This document shows positions 60,901 through 64,000 of a stretch of 64,000 bases of DNA, piece by piece. The translations under genes were made by a program, and so were the position numbers. The stretch comes from an uncultured Rhizobiaceae group bacterium. GTDB lineage: Bacteria > Pseudomonadota > Alphaproteobacteria > Rhizobiales > Rhizobiaceae. Each line of letters begins with the position of its first letter. Position 1 is the stretch's first letter. Below the pieces are notes generated by a model. That model did not search any database. It was given only the letters and a program-made list of their open reading frames with translations, and was not told the origin of the DNA. The stretch spans positions 248,001-312,000 of the forward strand of contig CANMVS010000006.1 of assembly GCA_947501445.1 (NCBI GenBank), written 5' to 3'.

Positions 60901-62176
60901 CAATGCCCTTATGCACGATCGGTGCATCGTTGATCGCATCAACCGTCACGGTGAAGGTCGTTTCAACCGTCTTTCCGCCACCATCTTTAGCGCTGATTTT
61001 TATGTTGAATTCACCGTTATAATCCTGTGGTGGTGTACCCGTTAATTTGCTGCCGTCAAAGGACAACCAGTCTGGCAGGTTGTTACCGTCTGCCAGGGTC
61101 GCGGTCAGTGTCAGCACTGCCGACTCGACATCATTGAACGTTTCCTCATCAATGATGAATTCCCATGGGGTATCCTCATCGGAATTCTGATCATCAATGG
61201 CCCGGTGAACCGTTGGGGCATCATTGCCGCCGGTAATGGTAACAATAATGGTCTGCACAAGGGTATCGGGGCCCGATGATGCATTGAAGCTGAAAGTTGC
61301 TGTTACTGTTTCGTTGTCATTCAGGTAATCCAAATGCGCACGGTCAAAGGAGATAGTGCCGGTTGTCGTATCGAGGGCAAACAGGCTCTCAAGGCCGCCA
61401 AGGGACTGCGGGCCACTGGCTTCAACAAAGACCAGCCCGCCTGCATAGTGTATCGGCGTGTCGCCTATATCCTGATCGATGATGGTAACGTAGTCAGCGA
61501 TGGCGACAGTTACAATGTCAGACAATCCCGAATCACCCTCAATGACTGCATCAGGATGGGCAATTGAGATTTCCGGCGTACTATTGATGATTTCGATCTG
61601 GATATTCTCGAAGGAAGCGAAAGTCACATTGAGGCTTGAGAACTTTCCCGATACCGCCCTGCCGCTATTGATCCTGTCCTGAAACTGAGCCCATTCCGTC
61701 TGGAAGACGGCGTCATCATGCATGGTTTGGGTTATCTGCAGAACCAGAGTGTCTCGCCCGCGGCCACCATGATAGTAGTCGTGGGAATCAATATTTTTCA
61801 GGGCGTCGTGGATGACCGTGTCATTGCCGTGGCCGGCCATAATTTTGTCATTGCCGGCACCGCCCCGGATGATGTCATTGCCCCTGCCGGCATAAATATG
61901 GTCATTGCCATCACCGCCATCAACGTCGTCGTTGCCGCGGCCGGCAGAGATGATGTCATCACCGTCACCGCCATCGACCGTATCATCTCCACGGCCGGAG
62001 AAGATCAGATCGTTGCCATTGCCGCCATCAACCGTATCGTTGCCACGGCCGGAGAAAATGACGTCATTGCCATCACCACCATCAACGTCATCATCACCAT
62101 CCCTGGCGAATATCCAATCCCGTTTACCGGTTCCCTTGATCGTATTGCTTTTGTTGTTACCACGCAAAAATGCCAT
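45635..62176 (-). CDS. Giant RTX/tandem cadherin-like protein with lipase-like domain
   Basis: The gene encodes 5,513 residues. Order of parts: N-terminal RTX nonapeptides (about 10-140; GGDGNDVIFSGRGNDTVDG type); dystroglycan-type cadherin-like domains (NSDEDT ... GTPP motifs) and VCBS-like domains (190-1800); a short RTX patch (1842-1888); about 20 tandem Ig/cadherin-like units (1930-3890; NDAP, EDT, NDTD motifs); a class-3-lipase-like domain (3890-4300; SFRGTD, GHSLGGH with Ser4161); DxDxDG calcium motifs (4367-4435); RTX (4555-4595 and 4959-5215); a conserved C-terminal module. No signal peptide is seen, so type I secretion is expected. The ATG at 62176 has GGAGGG 8 bases upstream. Probably a secreted adhesin or lipase-bearing surface protein. 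No secretion genes are nearby. Confidence 0.9.
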   Translation of the reverse strand: MAFLRGNNKSNTIKGTGKRDWIFARDGDDDVDGGDGNDVIFSGRGNDTVDGGNGNDLIFSGRGDDTVDGGDGDDIISAGRGNDDVDGGDGNDHIYAGRGNDIIRGGAGNDKIMAGHGNDTVIHDALKNIDSHDYYHGGRGRDTLVLQITQTMHDDAVFQTEWAQFQDRINSGRAVSGKFSSLNVTFASFENIQIEIINSTPEISIAHPDAVIEGDSGLSDIVTVAIADYVTIIDQDIGDTPIHYAGGLVFVEASGPQSLGGLESLFALDTTTGTISFDRAHLDYLNDNETVTATFSFNASSGPDTLVQTIIVTITGGNDAPTVHRAIDDQNSDEDTPWEFIIDEETFNDVESAVLTLTATLADGNNLPDWLSFDGSKLTGTPPQDYNGEFNIKISAKDGGGKTVETTFTVTVDAINDAPIVHKGIADHNSDEDTFLSLVIPADIFMDVDSALSRPIATLADGSALPDWLTVEGNTIFGTPPTNFNGDLDIKLTVEDDHSETAEVIFKLTIAGVNDLPILEQIIDDQNSDEDTPLEFFVPAGTFSDVETAILALSAGLADGSDLPGWLSFDGAGFSGTPPPDFNGVIDIKVIAEDEDGGTVEAVFQVAINPVNDAPVVYQIIEGQNSDEDAEWQFTIHEDTFGDVDSTHLTLSATLADGSELPGWLTFTGNKFHGTPPGDFNGDIVIIVTAKDDHDATAQTGFTLTIKPVNDRPSAVDDAFSGDEDTQIFGNVLEDNGNGTDNDIDGDALSVVAETIEIEGAGIVDLKSDGSFVFKPVADFNGVASFDYTLTDGDMNSVGTVTINVTPVNDAPVVDQGIDDQNSDEDTEWTFIIPVDAFGDDDSTHLTLSATLADGKGLPYWLSFDGSKLTGTPPQDYNGEYNIKITAKDGGGKTVETTFTVTVDAVNDAPIVHKGIADQNSDEDTFLSLVIPADIFMDVDSALSRPIATLADGSALPDWLTFEGYTIFGTPPTNFNGDLDIKLAVEDDHGETAEVIFKLTIADVNDLPILEQIIDDQNSDEDTPWEFIVPAGTFSDVETANLALSAGLADGSDLPGWLTFDGAGFSGTPPPDFNDVIDIKVIAEDEDGGTVEAVFQVAINPVNDAPVVYQIIEGQNSDEDAEWQFTIHEDTFGDVDSTHLTLSATLADGSELPGWLTFTGNKFHGTPPGDFNGDIELIVTAKDDHDATAQTGFTLTIKPVNDGPSAVDDAFSGDEDMPVNGNVLVDNGNGADSDIDGDALSVVAETIEIEGAGIVDLKPDGSFVFAPVANFNGVTSFRYTLFDGVSKGGAIATITVAPVNDVPTAVDDAFSGDEDTQVTGNVLVDNGNGPDNDVDGDALSVVAEIFEIEGAGIVDLKSDGSFVFTPVADFNGVASFDYALTDKDMNSVGTVTINVTPVNDAPVVDQGIDDQNSDEDTVWNFTIPADAFGDVDSSNLTLTATLADGSELPSWLQLNGSTFLGTPPNNQNDIDIRVTATDGYGETAEATFTLAINEVNDAPVAADLDAGLLTNEDTPISFSMTPVIEASTDDGGPLDADNLTITGVTVDGTPYALRDFDISYANGTLVFDPTGIARFAGTSINPDLFGERPGAVALQSLAVGATATVAVTYEIADAEGLTDTGVVSFDVEGQNDAPVTVDIDAGTLTDEDTIAHYDMAAVLNASFDDGDQLTSGDVSLVGASVGGQPVDPAQFGITYDDATGLLRLDPTSINVFQALQEGSSETLTVVYELTDSEGLSNTGEVVFAIDGRNDAPVATNTTIGLAQDTTNTGNILTRFTDLEGDVLSVQVVSTVQNGTLSIDSDGTYAYTPTGGFLGSDSFTIEVSDSNGGVDTATITFRVLRSVDPNGAGDLIGSDDGDFIEGGGDYDQINPGLGDDIINSGDGKDTIVGSTDELSGDTIALDAGDVVIVEATTFSKSDLTASPGSLIVTGDFDGDGVEDQIRFENRTVDDFENLVVVNRAGATYLAFDQIGRNDAPILINDTINTTEDASITVNSLLDNDFDVEGSRVRITGIEAAANGDVVLHDDGSVTYTPDADFFGTDHFFYTATDGFASERARVTVFASSVNDDPVAFADALTIDEDENVEITSLLDNDRDVDGNILTIASVGPAANGTAELQVNGHVSYTPDKDFFGTDTFTYTVTDGEASHTATVTVTVNELNDEPVADFDFDETREDEAITIDYALLNDTDINGDTLTIVDVGLAENGIVILGADNTITYRPNPDFFGEDTFSYTISDGELFASSDIYIYVAPVEDAPTADDDTASTLENQAVVLSNLLDNDVDVDGDTLTITAVGTPANGSAVLGSDGAVTYTPDPGFSGSDTFTYTTSDGRLEDTASVTINVMPVNDAPVAEDIDAIISEDGILQLTTFPYVDVDGDTAVVISVGSAANGQAVLNSDGSITYTPDPDFFGQETFTYTLSDGELTDTAEVRVTVQSVNDAPEASDLDLGILTAEDEAASVNIGPLLSQMVQDDAPLSTRNLSFISMTIDGLTIDAATGGISFEPANGQLSFDPTGAAVFQALRTGETASVSLTHQYTDDGNLTATAKTSFQVEGADDAPVAQDDSRIFAVDTTTIITDLVGNDTDGDGDSLHITNVGTAAHGTVVLNANGSISYTPNAGYDGDDQFTYEVFDGTYYGTGTVLLSTANTAPVAVSDDVTLDEDTAYSGNVLANDTDANGDALTATLVDTVQNGSLEFATDGSFTYTPDANFNGSDTFTYFASDGEDVSETTTVNLSVSAIDDLFTVLNTEFHITVEENTEFFLPWTNIFTEVDGDRPSFITTGDFFAQFALLRSDGLTYRAQEYNGVADTGEFNLLIIEGSEFAELKFFVTITDVNDAPVAVDDIVQGVEDTPLEIDVLANDSDPDGGFLSITSVTQPDNGQVVITQNGTLLYTPDSDYNENHSLNEHQFIDYTVTDGTNEVTASVRITVASVHDAPEADEDSYLTFENTPISGDVTLNDSDGDIGITAIGLGPTELVSDVANGTLTLQRSGVDWRGVFTYIPDPGFEGTDTFSYRINGQGTESSNIATVSIFVEGADDKPVVNADNVSVSEDSILTGNVLLNDYDPEEQPLTAALVSGVSNGALNLASDGSYTYTPGADFNGVDSFTYTASDGGLVSDVETVTITVTAANDLPTAADDSLSTGEDQTLAGNVLINDTDPDGDTLKAVLGRDVGHGTLVLRDDGSFDYAPDANFFGTDTFTYFANDGTGNSVTEATVSIDIAPHADAPVAVDDHATFVWRANTPITGNVLDNDTDGDGDTLTAQLVDDVQNGTLELSADGTFTYTPDANLRGIDSFTYLATDGTNQSQLATVTIKTENVAPSVGDDMIVVAPNTSIEIAALANDTDSDGDILSYLSVADPEYGTVSITNTGKLLYRADDNYIGNDSFTYTVTDGLDTSTATVNVTIGETDGTGGNVDIATTLEDQSVAIDVSANDVFEDGDFLYPYYIVVSYLGGQYDVFSVKTSLAGGTIDYDVSDGIGQGFETDGTVVYTPPQDFVGIDSFDYVLREGSKHSVVRVYVNVTPVADATVAHDDQFTVSPGSSVTLAPLTNDIDVDGGPLIVTDFSYNGPAQIQWNTNGTLHYVAADGFTGVDWIDYTVTDGSGESDTATIAVLVDNAPVANDDAGSIDQNRRLIINVLDNDSDVENDDLELVSVSDGDNGTTFINADGTVTYEPDADFVGQDSFTYTITDGDQQTMATVTVDVQANAAPVAIDDTVTIRPGEQIIDVLLNDTDAEGNALSILSVSGAKNGVVTLLSDGTVTYTANLNYQGADSFTYQLDDGGATDVATVFVTVDGGTGPVLQNDAASVDQGQSIDIDVLGNDVDHDGDDLTVTKVQQGAFGTTSINPDGTISYVARDGFTGKDAFTYHVSDGLHTTSATVQVNVEAGEAGPVAPTNLFEGAGLTHTINYFALNVQSDANEITFDVNTQWHPRIVEAFADFVVSGAPASNLTRFKVDLTDLPDGVLSFGTGEAANNIEIEWAVSDDLLETINALAMSSYDQARVLNLDKGSSAQNDGIRNKLVISSDYVHNQIFDWEQIPADTEYFNAITDDPDTSRDDTYYPDSDDGYSTDVDKEGVGVWGIELFSFASGEGNAQVRTHGEDTLSLSFRGTDQWQDYFSDNLRSLSDGGASSYSANRFEPLLTALNSYLEDNPQITNIYVNGHSLGGHLVNSLYFAVAYEGRYEQLKEALFIAQNPVSSPEWTLTEEFAEDRMQNYYAIGPENDFIYKAGLRGDVDINFLTLAFGGYISMSPFQPDRPHHTNNMVYYDQSYTNDLYPILLENSDGSGIDYWESWKYYLSSFDGSYDSEGAHKQMYTIDIAHRRTLSDQETLAQFARQATGDAPLYIIATGDPIRVSEGKATTYGLYQSTIDTNGDGYHDSVDRDGDGIVDIQGFATFFDVPETAPTSFIAAPFLNAIDTDFDGYVDNIDADGDGIGDYLQADGWELSFVDSDDSLLANPIIRDVVSEPDGFGHFIYSHAQVYSALRRIDETTGHVEYVSLYAYSEIPHIAERSHLDEGIHYLGLDDVYAGFSLSNSASKHSNIVDANDDIRAGMYNDILEGLRGDDLLDGGGGDDVILGGAGSDRMIGGAGDDIIIGWGNSGPVANGDKVRTGENTSITIDVLANDTDLDGDNLTISDIRVRVLDNPTSEYGNGTVVVNDDGTLTYTPQSGFQGKDAFVYEITDGQQTAQTLVTVVVDGNPGSDQNIAPVAMWDTATTLVGEGVLIDVLANDYDLDGVSVSFEYGSLPEIFVDGVSETEDIGLLIHEALQFGNLPTDSTDGTPGEWTIDQIVILGGFATAPQHGTASLSGGVYNYGVVTEPSVGSDVTYLLPTMGIGRIFYQPDPDFVGVDTIEYYLWDGQKLDIGKVTITVGNPEPYNQVDTAVYLGERSTFAIMRVSGDAANPVLAIRDLDAADGNEGTDLVRDVDFVEFADMTVDLTTLWNEAVDVLPDYEAPVEDDILDGTDADDLMVGGSGNDIINGHGGNDTIYGGTPISNNPIAYVPNPDGENILSGGAGNDHIIGGQQRDIIYGGDDDDTIDVSPVSNPAFFADDRAYGGAGNDTLNGVDDVNSIWLYGDEGDDLITLGAEGRGHAYGGAGADTIYAGFQSYTYGGAGDDKIYGGSGEDQSYGGEGDDVIEGKDGADTLNGGDGDDFLDGGNGNDTLIGGDGSDTLLGQSGNNILVGGSGRDRMIGLDGADTFTGGEGNDIIQGGTYRDINNPGVEDDLSYGIRDTAIFSGFIDDYSIVAVDGEPLGTAFRVRDLYSPDGDDGTDTVYDIEQLTFADGTFSGIDIATNHAVAILQDAPAVVAPTIALSDVVTSIAEDIDTTTRVKVADIDLNDMGLGKTIISLQQDDGAPFEIDGNAIYIRAGTGYNYEHSDMITAQVKVHDPNIDNGVADVATLNISIADVDEAPVVSITDTSSVARPDAQNGTELAQVLVFDQDDDVFSFAITAGNSDADGDGRNAFNMDSYGRILIGDNDDLVDLIGSPVELTIEVTSTSFTPTISHFVEIEAIA
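58385..59597 (-). repeat. Internal tandem duplication of the giant gene, copy 2
   Basis: This stretch repeats at 59858-61070 with an offset of exactly 1,473 bp (491 codons) and few differences. It encodes three cadherin-like domains, most of a fourth, and part of a VCBS-like domain. A further VCBS unit at 57941-58240 matches 59711-60010 at an offset of 1,770 bp. Confidence 0.85.
59858..61070 (-). repeat. Internal tandem duplication of the giant gene, copy 1
   Basis: This is the partner of 58385-59597, nearer the protein N-terminus. Homology fades at both edges (about 59823-59857 is weaker). The near identity points to a recent in-frame duplication or to gene conversion. Confidence 0.85.
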
Positions 62177-62614
62177 CACCGGTACCCTCCGACTGCGAAA
62201 GAACTGCCCCGCTCGGGGAAAATCCATGGAACCGAAATACTACTGACGTTAACTTCAACTAACTGGGAGTTGGTAAATATTCGTGTATATACTGTATTAA
62301 ACTTCCATTTACCGTTATGCTCGCAATTACAATACTAATGTCAATATTACCTTCCATAGAACTCTAGATGTTTTCATTTAATAAAGAATATTTTACATAT
62401 TGCAACAATACTTATATTATAATTTTAAGTTTTTTTGTATTATTGAGTATAAAATCTCCGATAAATCGCTGTTTTTAAATAAAACTAGTGATTTTACTAC
62501 AAATAATTTTTATTTGATATGTATTTCTCTGATTTAAATGAATTTCCAGTTCCATTCGAATCTGCCGGTTGAATATGCTGGATAATCAAAGAGGATTTAC
62601 TGGCGTCATGAATT

Positions 62615-62715
62615 AGAGCAATTCAGGTTTTGACGGGATCGGTAAAACCTGAATGCATCAACACAATCAAGGGCCGACACCGTTGTCCCGTTTCTGACAA
62701 AATGTGAAACGGTCC
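62615..62715 (-). repeat. Dispersed two-hairpin repeat, copy F
   Basis: This copy is in the same orientation as copy D. It has both hairpins: ATTCAGGTTTTG with AAAACCTGAAT, and CCGTTTC with GAAACGG. It begins GAGCAATTC like copy D. It lies 470 bp past the stop of the partial giant gene. Confidence 0.88.
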
Positions 62716-63136
62716 AGGAGGTTTCACAGGAACCCAATTTGATGGTTGCCAATACAAAAAGACTGCAATCCGCATGCCATGGCTGGTGGGGTTATGCGTG
62801 GGTCTACCAAAAGCCGTAAAGGCAAGCCCGTGAGTTCCGGCTATATTGGGTCCATCCGGCAAGACCGCATTTGCCCGGTGAACACCTGATCAATGAACTG
62901 TTCGTCCTATCTGTCAGCAACGAAACGAACCTGGCCTTGTGGCTGGCTTATGCAGTCATGGCATACGACTGCCTGGCCGCTCTGCCAAAGAGACCTGTCC
63001 TGTATCTTTGTGCACGTACCGACAATGGAATTGGAATTGGACGTAAATTTGAAAGCTGGATCATTTCATCAATCTGCCACATCAACACCATGGCGAAGGC
63101 CCTTGCAATGTCATATTGGACAAGCAACTCAGCCCC

Positions 63137-63173
63137 GCCATGCTGCACGACCATCTTGAGCGTGCAGCATGGC
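63137..63173 (-). terminator. Strong stem-loop after the partial giant gene
   Basis: GCCATGCTGCACG and CGTGCAGCATGGC form a perfect 13-bp stem around an 11-base loop, 12 bases past the stop codon. There is no T tract, but the stem is strong enough to block an exonuclease or end transcription. Confidence 0.6.
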
Positions 63174-63185
63174 AGGTGGAAAGCG

Positions 63186-64000
63186 TCAGGCGATGGCTTC
63201 AACATCAATAAAGACACTGGTTGTGTGCACGAAAGCTGTTGACGTAACCTCGACTTCCAGCTCGACCTGTGAACCAAAAAGACCCAGCAGATCGTCCTGA
63301 TCACCCAGCAAAATGCGGCCGTAAGCGTCCACGACAAAGACGTCGCGGCCATCTCCGTCTGCATCATTATTACCAGCGGTAATTGCGAAATCGAAACTGT
63401 CATCATCCGGATCGATGGCAATCACATGCGCCAGTTGTGTACCGTTGGGTGTGTTTGCCCGGGCAGCGCTGCTTGTATCCGACACTGTCACGACCGGCGC
63501 TTCATCGATATCGGTGATTGCGATTTGCAACGTTACACTGTCATCAATTCCAGCACCGAAATTCGGGTCATCAGCGGTCAGAGTTACGGTGAACTCACTA
63601 TTGCTCTCATGGTTCAATGTCGTCCCGGCTTTCAAAAACAATTCGCTGCCATCGATTTCAAACAGACCGGCATCCGGTCCCTGAATTGCGAAATTCGTCT
63701 TTCCAAGCCCCATATCTGTGAGTTCTATATCTGCAATTTTTGTGCGCGCTGAAGTGTCGGTGTCTTCAGTGAGCGCCGTGACAGCATTGATGAATTCAAA
63801 TTCCGGCGCCACTTCCACCGGCACATCCTGTAGGGCTGCGACGGCATAATTGGCTGCCACATCAGCGCCCAAAAACGTCCCATCCGCAAAGGTCAGTTTT
63901 TCGATTCCATAGACCGTATCCGTGCCATCATCACCGTCAAAAGCAAATAGATCCCGGATCTGGAACGCCGTTCCAGGTGTTTCCCCGTCAATTGCCACAA
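63186..64000 (-). CDS. Second giant RTX/cadherin-like protein, C-terminal part
   Basis: The frame is open to the right window edge. Its 271 residues align along their whole length with the last 275 or so residues of the complete giant protein: the DGTDTVYGIEKLTFADGTF segment, the LTDMGLGKTNFAIQG stretch, DIDEAPVVTVSDTSSAAR, and the same end (VFIDVEAIA against HFVEIEAIA). It is thus a neighbouring paralogue. The start and most of the gene lie outside the window. The RTX-like part before the module and the common end suggest a shared secretion signal. Confidence 0.9.
   Translation of the reverse strand, partial: VAIDGETPGTAFQIRDLFAFDGDDGTDTVYGIEKLTFADGTFLGADVAANYAVAALQDVPVEVAPEFEFINAVTALTEDTDTSARTKIADIELTDMGLGKTNFAIQGPDAGLFEIDGSELFLKAGTTLNHESNSEFTVTLTADDPNFGAGIDDSVTLQIAITDIDEAPVVTVSDTSSAARANTPNGTQLAHVIAIDPDDDSFDFAITAGNNDADGDGRDVFVVDAYGRILLGDQDDLLGLFGSQVELEVEVTSTAFVHTTSVFIDVEAIA

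Larger units (their letters stand above)
62177..63185. other. Gap between the two giant genes, AT-rich in its first part
   Basis: The gap is 1,009 bp. 62240-62600 is markedly richer in A and T than its surroundings and should carry the promoter of the complete giant gene. Repeat copy F lies at 62615-62715. From 62716 to 63136 I see no gene; frames there have no family features. A strong hairpin lies at 63137-63173, next to the upstream giant gene's stop. Confidence 0.5.

Noticed and set aside
57941-61070. CRISPR-like direct repeats
   Set aside because: Repeats are hundreds of bases long and in frame in a coding region, with no short spacers.
45896-62338. Many forward frames opposite the giant gene, some over 200 codons
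   Set aside because: They mirror the repetitive coding strand and repeat with the same period; they have no independent motifs.

Overview
This window is chromosomal DNA of an alphaproteobacterium, most likely a member of the Hyphomicrobiales (Rhizobiales). The core gene order points there: coxB-coxA-ctaB-small membrane protein-ctaG-coxC-DUF983-SURF1-ispH-thrB-rnhA, and later pdxH-surface lipoprotein-J protein-fabI-phosphatase-aroC-ribB and HDAC-xseB-dxs-tlyA-rRNA methyltransferase. Giant RTX/cadherin-like proteins suggest a marine or surface-attached lifestyle (inference). I see no rRNA, tRNA or CRISPR.

Layout. 1-33.3 kb is housekeeping DNA: the end of a GGDEF/EAL protein, an orphan MbtH protein, YqgE/AlgH, a periplasmic DsbD-N protein, a peroxiredoxin, RNase HI, homoserine kinase, IspH, the aa3-type cytochrome oxidase locus on the minus strand, an IalB-like protein, TldD, a polysaccharide deacetylase, PdxH, FabI, AroC, RibB, DXS, two RNA methyltransferases, a GST, an enoyl-CoA hydratase and an acyl-CoA dehydrogenase. 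Five of six copies of a ~100-bp two-hairpin repeat lie between these genes, the sixth at 62.6 kb.

33.4-45.5 kb is a mosaic accessory island between two direct copies of a 491-bp segment (about 98% identical) that carries the 3' end of a giant gene. It holds an autotransporter barrel remnant, a histidine kinase/LuxR-type regulator pair, a fused anti-sigma kinase-STAS protein, and a four-gene minus-strand operon: two paralogous periplasmic binding proteins, a membrane sensor with a SpoIIE-type phosphatase, and a Na/Pi-cotransporter family protein. An IS66 element with a damaged tnpB ends the island. Phosphatase, kinase and STAS domain together make a partner-switching cascade; the binding proteins, which have no ABC permease here, are plausible sensor inputs. 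This is the best candidate for an undescribed system.

45.6-64 kb holds a 5,513-residue RTX/tandem cadherin-like protein with an embedded class-3-lipase-like domain, followed upstream by an AT-rich gap and the 3' end of a second giant paralogue that runs off the window. The complete protein, the partial one and the remnant at 33.6 kb share one C-terminal module, so the locus looks like an array of giant secreted proteins reshaped by the IS66-associated island. No type I secretion genes are in the window.
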